A stretch of DNA of 64,000 bases, from assembly GCF_012489685.1 (NCBI RefSeq), contig NC_080042.1, positions 3,412,501-3,476,500 on the forward strand, given 5' to 3'. This stretch comes from Lotus japonicus. Taxonomy: Eukaryota; Streptophyta; Magnoliopsida; Fabales; Fabaceae. The notes under the pieces are model-generated. The model was given only the letters and a program-made list of their open reading frames with translations. It was not told the DNA's origin and did not search any database. The position numbers and the translations under genes are program-made. Positions 31,321-43,130 of the stretch are shown piece by piece. Position 1 is the first letter of the stretch, and every line of letters begins with the position of its first letter.

Positions 31321-33947
31321 TGCTTTATAGCACGTGTCATAAATATGAGATTGGAGTTTTTGTTGAAGAAGAGATTCTAGTTCATGTGAACAATATTTGA
31401 ATTTATTATTAAGTATAATCTAGATATTTTTGTTATACATTTAAAAAAAAATATAATGCAACTTTATATAGAGTCAAATTCAATTATTAATAGACTCATG
31501 CATAACAATACCATTTGGCTCAATTGGAATCGATAGACCACTTTTCTAAAAAATTAATTGTTTGATTGCCAATGTTCATGTGAGAGCTCTAATGGTGTGA
31601 AATATGAAAGCACATTTTTAAGCGACCTATGATTCTAAATTCATGCTCTAAATCGTGATGGTAGCCGGAGCCGAGCCACCAAATCATTTTTTGCACAATA
31701 AAAAGATCCATGAGCATACATATGAAAACTAGTTCAATAACATTTTATTTTCCATATCTACATGAAACATATATACAAGTAAGATAATCAATTTTATTCC
31801 GTAACAAATCTTCCTAAAATATATACATTAAATATTGAGTAAATACCATTTCAAAAAAATATATATATTGAGTAAATATCATCCGATCAAAATTCAAGGA
31901 TGCTGATAAAAATAATTTTTTTTATTTAATTTAATTAATTTATATGATACCTTTTTGAAATATGATTGTTTGATATTATAAACAATCTTTACACTATCCA
32001 GGCATCAAAATTAATCTCCTAAATATTTTTAATTCTATAGAAAATTAATCTAAAACATGAAAAATGAAATAATAATAGTCTTTACTTAAAATCATTTGGA
32101 ATAAGAGTATAATATTTTTAACATCCCGCATTTCATCATGTTAACGACGAGAAGAGATCTAACTTTATCAAAGATCTAATAAACACAATATAAAGGATAT
32201 ACTCTGTTTCTTGATCGCTTAATTTAATTATAAGTGATCCAAAACAATCTTTTATTACCCAAATGACTTTACAATAATATTATAAGGCATTTCACCAAGG
32301 ACGACGATTTCACTCCTTCGCATGATCACTTGTTAGCGATATATCTGGATTTTGAGGAAGAAGATTGAATTTAATTTATCATCTTACTCATACATTACTT
32401 AAGCTAGTAAAATTAGGGATGCTTTTTTTTAGAACTAAAGAGATTTTATTGATGAATAAGTAAAAACTCATGAGAACAATCTTCTCATGTAAAATGGAAA
32501 AAAACCTACCAGGCCTACAAAAATTTGGTGCCAAATGCAACTCATGAGAAAGCCTCATTAAAACCTAGGCTTGGTGTCTTTCTAAGTCTCTAGGAATGTC
32601 TTTTCCAGGTAGTGATGAAGATGTTGTTCGAGGGTTGGCAGAAGTTTTTAAAGAGAGCTTTCCCTCTAGGGATTAGGAAGGTTGTTCTTGCATTGCTGGG
32701 TGGTTGTTTTTTCTGTGTCTTGAAATTAGGGATGTTATAGTTTGTAATTTTGAAAAACACGATGGTGATGGATTTAAACAGTTAAAAAGAATGTACCAGG
32801 GGTATGATTTCATCAATCTAATTTATGTTCTTAAAAGTCTAATTGACTCATGAATTATTTAGCTTATCTATTGTGCTTTCCTAGGTTTATACGTGTTAAT
32901 TTCTTAACTACGATGAACTCACAATTAAACTGCTAACAATAATCTATTAATTCCTAAATGATTTCAACTTGAGAATTAACGTTCTTTAGTTACTAGCCAA
33001 TTGAAAGTTACCATTATATCTAAGGTGTAGGCGTTCTTAATCAATCTCTCCCTGAGTCCCTATTTCCTATCAATTTCTCAATCGTATAAGAAATAGCAAA
33101 TAATCCGTACCATTGGGATTCAATAACTAAGGATGGGAAGCGCTTGGCATACTACTTGCTTTGATGTTTTGTCACCAATTTTGTTTTCAAAATATAAACA
33201 TTGAGAATGACTCTACCTTGGCGATAGGATAGACATTGAATGCTGGGTCTAGGCCATTGAAGCTTTTGCAAGAATTTAATTATATTGATTATCTTTGGTC
33301 TATTGTAAGCTGTGTTGGGATTGTGCATGTTTTGAGGGAGGGGAGTACATTTGCATATTATTTGGCAAAAAGTGGGGTGTGGGAGGGAGGACCCAATTTG
33401 GGTGTCATGTGAGAGAGCTTGCTCTCTTTGCATATTTGTTTTTGAAAACAAAAAGGAATAGTATTATTAATAATAGAAAACATAACATGAAAACAACCCT
33501 CTCATGACAATAAGGGATCATTAGACAAAGCACTGCACAACCATAACAACCTGAAGTACTATTTGGGCACCAAAAACAACTTACGTTCGAGCCTCACTAA
33601 AACCTTCTTAGGAAAAAACCAATAGGAAAAATCCTTGAAAATAAAAAAGAGTACTCAAGCACAAGCCAACAAACAGACTATCATCCCCCAAAGACACCAG
33701 CAACAAATATTCATATGTACTAAATCACAAAACAAAACAATAGCAAAATATACCAAAAAAAAAAGCATAGCTCATGGTACCACCCAAATCCATAAGCTTC
33801 AAACTCTTCTTCCACTGAGCACAAAACCAACTCTTCGTCTTTATGAATTTAAGCCAATCACAATTCCTTATCCAAGCAAATGAAGAAAACTGCAACAGTT
33901 ATCCTTGCCCACCAGCATGCCCACTCAAACCAAAAACCAGCCAATAG
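31321..33947. other. AT-rich intergenic DNA with two diverged copies of a small repeat
   Basis: No gene recognised on either strand. Two segments, about 32430-32580 and 33433-33620, share a pattern: a TTTTATTGATGAATAA-like stretch, then CTCATG, then a CACCAAA or GCCAAAT word, then AGCCTCATTAAAACC (GAGCCTCACTAAAACC in the second). They look like old copies of one dispersed element, family unknown. Confidence 0.45.
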
Positions 33948-35669
33948 TGTTATGGGAACTTGAGAAATACCTAGGTCCGGCCCCACAATCCCACAAAGGA
34001 CAACGGTGGGACCCAGGACCTAGGAGTTGACCAAACTCAACCACCCTAGAAAGCTAAGGACTGAACCTACCACACGGGGGATCCTGGACCGTGAGATGTC
34101 ACTGGCGCCGCAGGAATGACAGAGGATAGAACGGCTGAGAGCCACCCGCGCACAGGGCATGCATGACGTTGCATGACTCAACTCTAGCTCCAAGGAAAGT
34201 ATATAAGGGGAGTGCCCTCCCTTTAGAAGGTAACTCATCTCTTCACTTCTTCACTCACTCACTGTTATTCCTCTACTTACTTTGGCATTGGAGTCCTTTG
34301 CAGGAGCCCCTCCCGGGACCTTCTCCAACCATCCCAGTTTCATCGTGTAAGATCAAGTTTTGATTATGTAGTACAACTCTATGTTTTGATGATTACAAGT
34401 TAACGTTTAAGTATGAACTATTATGGTACTCTAACGTGTTTTCTGAGTGTGTTCATGACAGGCTCTAACTCTGATCTAATCTCACATAAATCAGAAGCAC
34501 TCTGCTCAAAGAGTAACCCAAGCAACGCTTTCGCAATCTCTATGTTCAATCTGAACAGTAGAAAAAGCTTCAGAAGATCTGAAGATAGTCAAGCTCTGAT
34601 GTGGATTCAGCTCACTTGAAGTTCTGAAGATCCAGATGTTCTGAAGACCCAGACGCTCTGATGGTCCAGAAGCTCTGAAGGTTCAGAAGCTCTGATGGTC
34701 CAGAGGCTCTGACAGTCTAGAAGCTCTAAAGATTCAGAAGCTGAAAAGTGAAGACTCTGAAGTCCAAGAGTAAGCTGGCTCTGAAGACCAAGTACTTCTT
34801 CTATGTGATAAGAATCAGAAGTTACAAAGGTCAGAGGATCCATGCTTCCCTCTGACTCTGATCAACAAGCTTCACAAGTTCCAACACGAAGCGTCCCTCT
34901 GATCAGAAGTCAACAAGGCTAAAGGTCACGTCACTATCCAAAGAACAAAAGCACTGTTCTATTATGACGACCTTGCCTAACATGCTCAGCCACAGCAGAA
35001 GCTAGAAATCCCAGATCTGCCCTCCAACGGTAGCATTTCCATGCAACTTTCAAACCCTAATCCTTGGAGTATATAAAGAGGCTGAAGATTGAAAGGTGCC
35101 GCCTAAGAAACAAATACACGCGCAAGCAATATTAAAATCTTCTTAGCAATCTTTCTTCAAATAGAACTAAGTGTGTTTACCATTAGCTTTTCAAGAAGCA
35201 TTCATTTGTAAACCCAAAACCTTCAAACTGTTGTTTGATTTACCTTTAGGAGATCAAGGTTGATAGGATCCTAGGGAAGACTAAGAAATTGAATCTTAGT
35301 GATATCTAAGTCAGTGTATTGTTAGTCACTTTGCAGGTAGCAAGTGCAGTTGTAACAAAACTCTGATTAGTGGATTGCCTTCATTCTAAGAAGGAAGAAA
35401 TCACCTTAACGGGTGGACTGGATTAGCTTGAGGGATTTATCAAGTGAACCAGGATAAAATCATCCGTGTGCTTTCCTTATCTCTTATCTCTGCACATTTA
35501 TCTTGGCGATCGAAGAGATTTGTTTAAATCTCAAGTGGGTTAAGTTTTAAGTTTTAAAACGCTATGCAAACCCCCCCCCCCCTTTCTATCGTTTTTCATA
35601 CCTTCACATTGCGCCCCTCACTTCCTTCCTACCCCTGACTTCAAGGGTAGTTTGGTCGCTCCCTGATCA
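33948..35669 (+). repeat. 5' LTR of the Tat element, interrupted
   Basis: Begins TGTTATGGGAACTTG and ends CCCTGATCA; without the inserted solo LTR it is about 456 bp. A TATA box (TATATAAG, 34200-34207) is present. The LTR is GC-richer than its surroundings. Confidence 0.75.
34346..35606 (+). repeat. Solo LTR of the Sirevirus family (1261 bp)
   Basis: Starts TGTAAGATCAAGTTTTGAT and ends TTTTTCATACCTTCA, matching the reverse complement of the Sirevirus LTRs at 46191 and 57067. Flanks are CATCG (34341-34345) and CATTG (35607-35611), a 5-bp target duplication with one mismatch. TATA box GTATATAAAG near 35069. The U3 part is crowded with degenerate CAGAAGCTCTGA-type words. A 14-C run occurs near 35570. 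Confidence 0.85.
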
Positions 35670-35670
35670 A

Positions 35671-35688
35671 TTCGCGCCGTCTATGGGG
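35671..35688 (+). other. Primer binding site region of the Tat element
   Basis: TTCGCGCCGTCTATGGGG begins just after the LTR end and resembles the TGGCGCCGTCTGTGGGG-type site conserved in Tat-lineage elements. I did not assign the tRNA. Confidence 0.6.
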
Positions 35689-35818
35689 ATTCGGTGAAAC
35701 TCCACCCAACACCACGTTTTCCCAACTCCACACTTCGCGTCATGTTCCCACTTGCGACGGTCATGTGGAGACTTTGGAAGAGTGTGAGGGGCAACGAGCT
35801 GCTTCCTAACCACTGAGG

Positions 35819-38110
35819 ATGACTCCTCCTACCCCCGTGCGTCGCAGGTCCTCTGATTACAAGGCCCTTGACCCAAGGGCCGCAAAGGAAGTGCTAAGCC
35901 GACTGGAGGCGCGCATAAGGGCCATGGAGATGGACCATGCCACAGGACGAGAGCCTGGCCAGAATGGCCAAACCCAAGGCGCTCGGTCCGAGATCCGCCA
36001 GCTCCCGGCCTGCATCCGTCAACTGGAAGAGCAAGATGAATGGGCAAGAAAACCTACCGAGCACTCCCAGGAGGGGGAGACGGACAGGAACCGCCGCACC
36101 CCCTCACACAACCAGGAAGATCATCATCAGAGGCATCACTCTCTTCAGAGGAGCACCTCTAGATGGAGGAGCCCCTCCCCGACTCGCGAACACACGCGGG
36201 ACCAGACTAGGACGAACGCCACCCTCACCGCGCTCCCGTTACCAATAGGGGGCCTCTCTCGCCGGACGTTATGATCTTCCCGTTTCCACCAGGTTGGTCA
36301 AGGCCAAAGATGAAGCTCTATGAAGGAGACTCCGACCCAACGGAGCACAACAACTTTTTCGTGGGAGCCATGCAGTACGCAGGAGCCAGCGACCAGATCT
36401 ACTGCCGGTGTTTCCCCATGAGCTTGGGAAAAGGGCCAATAAACTGGTTCCAGAACCTCCCTCGCGACTCCCTCCACACCTGGGACGAGGTGATGGCAAA
36501 CTTCCTCTCCCAGTACTCGTCGGTGAAGAGCATACCGAAATCAGAGGAAACGTTGGCTTTAAATAAGCAAGCCCAAAAGAATGCTTGAAAACTTTCCTCA
36601 ACCGATTCAACAAAGAGGCGGGAGACATTCACTATCTACTTCCCCAGGTTCGACTAGTCCTGGTCCGGTAGGCCCTCCATCCGGGCCCGTTCCTCACATC
36701 CCTTGATGGTAAGAAAGCAAAGACCGTCGAGGAATTCCAGGCCCGCTCAGAGAAGTATATCAACATGGAAGACGCTGCAGCCTTAAGGGCCTCGAACCAG
36801 GCTGACCAGCAAAAAGCCCCGGAGAGGGCAAAGGATCCGGGCGACACGACCCGAATTCGGGAGAGTCGTCGGAAGAATCAGGACGAAAAGAAGCCTAAGA
36901 GGAAAAGGTACGAAAATTATGCCCCACTAAACTCCTTATCCCAGATACTAAGGGAGAGAGCGTCCACCGACCTGAGAGACAGACCCCCACCAATGCTCAC
37001 TAAAGGAGACAAGCTAGACTCCAAGAGGTTCTGCGAGTTCCATGATAGCCCCGACAACAACACCGACGAGTGTCTGAACCTGAAGGACAAAGTGAAATAG
37101 CTGATCAGAGCAGGACGACTTTCCAAATATGTTGCACTATCTTCTGGTGATCTTCCTCTTCCGCGATCTCCGACGTCACGAAGGTCACCTACTCCACCAA
37201 GGCAGCGTGCTCGGACCCCGCCAAGACATCGTACCGACGACCGATATTGTCGGGCGCCTCAGAACGGGAGGAGCCCCGACCGGAGAAGGAGCTTCGACCG
37301 GGGGAGGATCCCCGACCGCCATGGCCGGGATGAGGTCATAAGACACCATAGGATGAACCAGATAAGCGTAGGCTCCATCGCCGGAGGCTTCGCCGCAGGA
37401 GGGCACACCAGCAACAGCCGGAAGAGTAGCATTTGAGTCATCATGTCCGCCATGGGAAGGCCCCGACCTCGACATTCCGAGCCGTCCAGGCAAAAGGTAA
37501 CCATCGGGTTCTCGGATGACGATTACGACACTTACACTGGCAAGGAGGACGATCCTATTGTAATAGAAGCCCTCATCGGAAATGGTAGTTCCGCTGACGT
37601 TATGTTTTATGACGCTTATAAGAAATTACATCTATCAGTGAAGGACTTGCTCCTCTACGATCACGACCTAGTCGGGTTCACCGGGGACAGGGTCCTGTCC
37701 CTAGGATAATTTGATACTTGCCTTTCCCTTGAAGATCCTAACATTTGCCGGACGGTGAAACTCATTGTGGTGGAATGCCAGACCAAGTACAACGCCATCC
37801 TGGGTAGGCCGAGCCTCAACTCCTACCGGGCAATCATATCCACCCACCACCTCATGCTCAAGTACCCTTAGGCCGGCAAGGCGGTCGCGGTTCGCGGCGA
37901 TCTGGCCTTGGACAAAGGTTGCTACAACTCCAGTTGCAAGATGGCCCGAGAGGAAAAAATGAGAAAGAAGCCCGAACAGTCGGGCCGGAACGAAAGCTTC
38001 CAGATCAGGCACAACTCCTCGATGACAGACCTTGATCCTCGCGTGGACCAATCCCGAGACGACCAACGTCTTCAACCGGACGGAGGATTCCGGTTATTCC
38101 AGGTGGGTCC
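35819..38110 (+). pseudogene. Tat gag-protease, frameshifted
   Basis: Frame 1 starts at 35819 (MTPPTPVRRRSSDYKALDPR). From about 36271 another frame carries the capsid-like core: PPGWSRPKMKLYEGDSDPTE, QIYCRCFPMSLGKGPINWFQ and TWDEVMANFLSQYSSVKSIP. A further shift near 36588 leads to the C-terminal part with CEFHDSPDNNTDEC (about 37030), the Tat-type zinc-like motif. The protease region gives KVTIGFSDDDYDTYTGKEDD and then GNGSSADVMFYDAYKKL, where the usual catalytic D of the DxGSSA motif appears replaced. Stops occur at about 37098, 37431, 37708 and 37869. The last frame reads a short way into the Tekay-3 LTR. Confidence 0.8.
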
Positions 38111-38204
38111 TGTAACATCCCACCCACCAGGTAACGACCTCATAAGAAATGCGAAACCCTAGAAAGTCGAAATAGGCAAATACGCGCTAACAATCTAACT
38201 ATAC

Positions 38205-38205
<1 letters not shown>

Positions 38206-38246
<41 letters not shown>
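38206..38246. repeat. TA microsatellite left of the rDNA insert
   Basis: Almost pure TA repeat. Another TA tract (38619-38655) stands on the other side of the rDNA segment. The matching site in the right LTR (about 59750-59782) is a single uninterrupted TA-rich tract. Confidence 0.85.
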
Positions 38247-38248
<2 letters not shown>

Positions 38249-38617
38249 GACCAAGCGTGGATGGCACTCGGTCCTCCGAATTTTCAAGGGCCGCCGGGGG
38301 CGCATCGGACACCACGCGACGTGCGGTGCTCTTCTAGCCGCTGGACCCTACCTCCGGCTGAACCGTTTCCAGGGTGGGCAAGTTGTTAAACAGAAAAGAT
38401 AACTCTTTCCGGGGGCCCCGCCGATGTCTTCGGTCTCCCTAACGTTGCCGTCAGCCACCACGTCCCGGTTCAGGAATTTTAACCTGATTCCCTTTCGGAG
38501 TACGCGCTTAGAGCGCTATCAGACGAGCTTCCCCCGTCCCTTAGGATTGACTAACCCATGTGCAAGTGCCGTTCACATGGAACCTTTCCCCTCTTCGGCC
38601 TTCAAAGTTCTCATTTG

Positions 38618-38618
<1 letters not shown>
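38247..38618 (-). rRNA. 25S ribosomal RNA gene fragment (about 370 bp, partial)
   Basis: The minus strand contains words of plant 25S rRNA: TCAAATGAGAACTTTGAAGG, GGAAAGGTTCCATGTGAACG, GACGGCAACGTTAGGGAG, GTTATCTTTTCTGTTTAACA and GGAGGTAGGGTCCAGCGGC. It is far GC-richer than the flanking LTR. It is bounded on both sides by TA microsatellite and absent from the right LTR. It covers only a small part of 25S, so it cannot work as rRNA. I infer fill-in of a break at the TA tract by a copied rDNA piece. Confidence 0.92.

Positions 38619-38655
<37 letters not shown>
38619..38655. repeat. TA microsatellite right of the rDNA insert
   Basis: TA repeats directly after the 25S fragment, before TGCTTGTATACATGTATGTG, which is also found in the right LTR. 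Confidence 0.85.
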
Positions 38656-38657
<2 letters not shown>

Positions 38658-39250
38658 TTGTATACATGTATGTGTGAATATTTTACTATATTGCTAGTTT
38701 GCACGTAAATCGAGACGTCGGTCAATCGACTTTAAATCGACCCGGCAATAAGAGTACCAAAGACACGATCACAATAACCCCAAAATTGAGGATGAACTCG
38801 AGATAGAGGTAGGATATGCTAAATAGATGATTTGATCACATCTCTTGGCAAGGATAAATGCATTGTCTCAGAGTGATCGAAACCCGAATCAAGCTAAAAG
38901 AGTGATTCTTTAATCACTCTAAAGAGATGATATTGAGCCTTGAGAGGGGAAATACACTCTAACTTAGCACTAACAAACTTGAACCAGTATAATATTGCAT
39001 CAGTTTTGTCCCGACATGGAAAATGATAAAGAAATCGACCAATCGGAGCCCTAGGATTTGTGTGCAAATGACCTAGGCATGCAATGAGCCATTACACCGT
39101 GCAAGCATCACTTCTGATTACTTCTGCAGCTTCCCAAACTCCTCCCACGCAACCCTGAACCCTAGGATAATCACCATGCATGAAGAGCCATTGGTGGTGC
39201 AACTTTGATTAAGTTTAAGCTTGGTTTAGCAAATTAATCATCCTACAGCC

Positions 39251-39258
39251 TATATAAA
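39251..39258 (+). promoter_or_regulatory. TATA box of the Tekay-3 left LTR
   Basis: TATATAAA in CAGCCTATATAAACGG. The same box is at 60367-60374 in the right LTR, about 710 bp after its start. Confidence 0.7.
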
Positions 39259-40625
39259 CGGTACCATTCGACTCCACTCGACCCTAGCTACCCACAGAGT
39301 GCCCTAGAATCCTCAGAGAGTGCCCAGAGAGTCCAGAACGAGAGTGAAACCGAGAGGAAGTTCAGAAACTTCTTCTCTTCGAATCTCTCAAACCAGAGAG
39401 AGTTAGACCCTGATTCTTGTTCCATTGAGTTCCTGGAGAGGAGAGGAAGAGAATCGACTACTCGTGGTCAAGTTTTGGTCGAGAAATCACGACTCCACCA
39501 TCTCCGGCGAAGCTCCGGCGAGGCCCCGACCTGTAAATCGTCGTTTCTCCTATCTCCTTTAGCCACACCCACGAGTACCATTCCACTCCCCACAACCAGT
39601 AGACCAAGAACTTGTGCCCAGAACAGCTCAACCGTGACGTTTTATGAACCTCCGATCGTCTTCTCCGGCAGCTTCAGTGTTTTCCGGCGAGTAAGCTTCT
39701 GAAACTCGCTTATTTCAGCTCGTTTTCAATCCAAAATAATCTGTTAAGCATCTTAGGACATAGATAGGAAGCTTTAGACTAGTTTTAAGACCTGAATCGT
39801 TGTGAATTGCTGGAACCAATTCATGAACTTCGAAGCTCGAAATGAGCTATCGGGTTGGACGTTTGGCCACGAATTGGTGCGCCAGATTGATCCTCCTGCA
39901 CTTCTGGAACGTCATAGGAGCTTTTAGGATAGCTAATTGTAGAAACAGAGCCCTGAAGAGGAAAGCCCCAATTTCACCTTGTGGGCAGCCTCTGAAATCG
40001 TGAATTGGCACTGTTAGAGTGCCCAGAAGCTAAAATTGATGATTCCATTAAACTCAGAAGGTCGAAAACTATAGGAATGGACTATTAGATGTTAGCATTA
40101 GGCTTTGTTTATAGATTTCTTAGTTTGCAAGTAGACTTTGAATTAAGTGCTTAAAATAAGTGATTCTGAACCTGAGAATAAGCTGGTAGCAGTAAAGTGA
40201 ACTTAACAGAACCTAAAATCACTAGAATCATGATTAGGTGAAGACTTAGAAGTTGTAGCTTAGTTATAGAACTAATTTACATAATATGGCTTAAGTAATT
40301 AGAATAATTAAGTAGAAATACTTTAGCTTAAGCTAGATTAGTAGATTAATGAATTAGAAATAATGAATTCAGAAGATTAATGATAATATATAGGACATAA
40401 AGTCAGAGATGATGATATAGAATTAGCTATTAGAAAATGAAATTAGTTTGTATAACATAACTAGATGATTTAGTTGTAGTTTTTAAATTAGTAATTAACC
40501 TAAGTGGATAATTTAGTAACTTAAAACTAATTAGGTCAGATTAGTGGACATGCAAAATATAGGTTACACCCTAGTTAGTTGAGACCAAGGTTAAGTTAGA
40601 ATGACGCTAGTTTGATAGCTAAAAG

Positions 40626-40626
<1 letters not shown>

Positions 40627-40675
<49 letters not shown>

Positions 40676-40685
40676 GTAATAATAA
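40627..40685. repeat. ATA trinucleotide microsatellite
   Basis: About 19 AATAAT-type trinucleotide units with one G interruption. The right LTR has a longer tract with an A interruption at 61749-61819. Confidence 0.9.
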
Positions 40686-43020
40686 CGAACGATTTAATGT
40701 CTCGATTAGCCTATCTTGACCCAAGCATAATCAATGATGCAGAGGGAGCTATCTCAGACATACACGATCCTCTATTGGTAAAGATTAAAGGTAAGGGGGG
40801 TTATACAAGACCTTGTCTTGGTACACAACTTATAAGTTAAACGTTATTACGGTAGAAAGCATATTATTATCTACTTATGTGTTACTGGATGCATGATTGA
40901 ATGTTGTGCTTGAAGAATGAATATTGGATGAAATGTTTTGCTGAATTGCTGTGATTGTGTCTCATGCTTGAAGTGATGCACAGTAGAAAGGGATGACAAT
41001 ACACTCTGAGATATAGTGGTACTTAGGATTATGAGCCTAAATGGCATGGTATCAGGATTGTCTCTGATACGTTGAAGCATCTGAGGTAGTGGGAAGAGGG
41101 AAAAGATAATCCCCGATTTAATGAGTTATCGATACTTGCTTTTGGAAATCGACCTACCTATAACACCTTAGGATTACCCTAGGATAGTTAGAGTAAATAA
41201 TTGAATAATGATAATAGATTAGACAAGTGAACCCTTTTTCTCTAAGCGATTTAAAATGTACATAACAATTAAACGGCGGATTAGAACTCCCGCTTGTATT
41301 CCTAAAACTACTTGATCTTATTAGAGATCACACGTCTATAATTACTATGGTGTACTTAATCTAAGTAAGACAGCAGATGCTTGTTTCTAATTTATTAGAA
41401 ACTTAATGGAAGTATAAGGGGGAGATGATTGATACATGAAAATACACTTAAGGAGCAATAAGGAGTAGGAAAGTACTGTCACTACCACTAAGAGAGTGGG
41501 AATACAGAGACGCCAAAGGTGGTCATGTTCAGAGATGAATTGACCCGGGATTTACGCGATGGCCCTACCTCTCCATCAGCTACCGGCAGGGTCCCGGAAA
41601 GGCCGGCCTGATGTGATGTAACAAGGACCGTATAGTCGTGCACTTCTGTCTGTGAGCTATTGAGCGATCATTGTCCGGTAAAGAGTGGATTGTAAGGAGT
41701 GTCCATATTCCCGAGACGACTTTCCGAAGATAACGAAGCAATAGCTTCGGGCCCTCAAAACATACTCATCACATGATAAAGGAAAATAAATTAAAAAGGT
41801 TGGCGATGAACTCACCATTTCTTACGAAGTAGTGAGAGAAGTCAATTCGAAGGACGTAGATATAAGGCAGAATTAATCATCTTTGCATTACTACTTGTGT
41901 TTGCTAACATGTTTGTATTTAATGATATGTTGCCTTATGTTTTAATGCTTATCTTATCTGATGTGTATTATTGTGCAAGTTGCGTATGACTCACCCTTGC
42001 ACTTATTTTTATAAAAGTAGATAGTAGGTGTGACAATGAGCTTCCCTCCAGTCCTCGCGATCCACGCTGATTTCCCGTCCCGTGCTAGCTGGCATGTTGA
42101 CCTAGTTACCGGATACTGCTTTTATCAGGGACTCATGATTTTGTGGTGTGGGAATCCAGGAGCAGGATATATCGGTTTCCCAGTGACACTCCCTATGGTG
42201 TTCTCATTCTTTCTGCTGACCCATGCTCAACACGTTGGTCCGCAGAGTCCAGGCAGTCCACAGGTGCCATACCCACAGGCAGGCGAGCCTATGGAGACCG
42301 AAGAGCCTATCCCAGCAGTACCAGTCACCGTGGTGAGCCCACAGGGATCCCTAGATCAGAGTGTTCCGCAGACCCAGGAGTCTATGGGATCTCCTCTACC
42401 CCGGAGGAACTTGTCTTGTTTTCGGGTCACGACCCGCAAGCGAGTGAGATCCCCTAGATTCTCTCGAGATGCCAGGATTTACCGTCGCAGATTTCGGAGA
42501 GGCGAGGCGTCCGGAGTCAGAGAGCCAGAGTAGGGTCCGACATCAGAGCCACGGTCAGTGCCAGCAGCCAGCGGGGGAGTCAGTGAGGAGGATCCGGAGG
42601 ATGAAGATCCGAAGGGATGAAGCCATATGGTCCGAGTTTCTGATGATGATGATGATCTATATTTCCTTTCTGCATTTTGATTACCTGTATCAGACTATGT
42701 GCTTGAGGGCGCTACGTCCTCTTTATGTGTTGCCTTTTTATTTGTAGACTTATGCGGTGGATCCGCCCACCAACTATGCATGTTATGTATGATCAGTGTG
42801 GTTCATATCATTATTCTCCGTAGTCTTAGGTTAGGAGGTCGAAATGCCTAGGGATGAAAAGGGAATGCTTGAGTAATCCTTACTCTTGCGATCTCGACCT
42901 GACGAGATAGTAGTGAGTAGAAAAAAAAAAAAAAAAACCACCCAAAATTACGTTGCGTGCTCACTCCTAAGTGATGGAGTAAGGTGAAGTCGTCACTTAA
43001 GGAGGGGGACGCCACAGGCC

Positions 43021-43028
43021 TGGTATCA
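43021..43028 (+). other. Worn primer binding site of Tekay-3
   Basis: TGGTATCA matches the first eight bases of the Met-tRNA primer site TGGTATCAGAGC; the next bases do not. It lies four bases after the inferred LTR end. Confidence 0.55.
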
Positions 43029-43130
43029 TTGCAGTGATTCGTCGGCCTAGGGTTAGAAGCCTATTAGGGAGTCTAGGATAGGTAGTTGAGGTCATAGGAG
43101 ACTAATCACTTTGTGAATTTCAGGAAAAGG

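Larger units (their letters stand above)
33948..38110 (+). mobile_element. Tat-lineage Ty3/gypsy element, 5' part (LTR, gag, protease)
   Basis: An LTR (33948-35669, TG...CA, itself split by a solo LTR) is followed by the sequence TTCGCGCCGTCTATGGGG, the primer-site region typical of Tat/Athila elements. A gag with Tat-type motifs and a protease remnant follow. The element breaks off at 38110, where Tekay-3 begins; the rest would lie beyond the right edge. Frameshifts and stops show that it is old. Confidence 0.8.
38111..43016 (+). repeat. Left LTR of Tekay-3
   Basis: Starts TGTAACATCCCACCCACC and ends GGACGCCACA before TGGTATCA; the right border is my best estimate, since the end is worn compared with the start. 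It includes an inserted 25S rDNA fragment and simple repeats. Removing the rDNA gives about 4.5 kb. An ORF at 42030-42533 (MTMSFPPVLAIHADFPSRAS) recurs, cut short, in the right LTR at 63163; I treat it as leader sequence, not a gene. Confidence 0.82.

Noticed and set aside
34020..34238. 72-codon minus-strand ORF
   Set aside because: It lies in the Tat LTR and has no recognisable motif.
35829..37504. Several overlapping ORFs in GC-rich Tat sequence
   Set aside because: Only the frames with Tat gag and protease motifs were kept; the others follow from high GC.
42030..42747. 167-codon ORF in the left Tekay-3 LTR, shorter in the right LTR
   Set aside because: Frame is cut to 115 codons in the other LTR and no domain is seen; treated as leader sequence.
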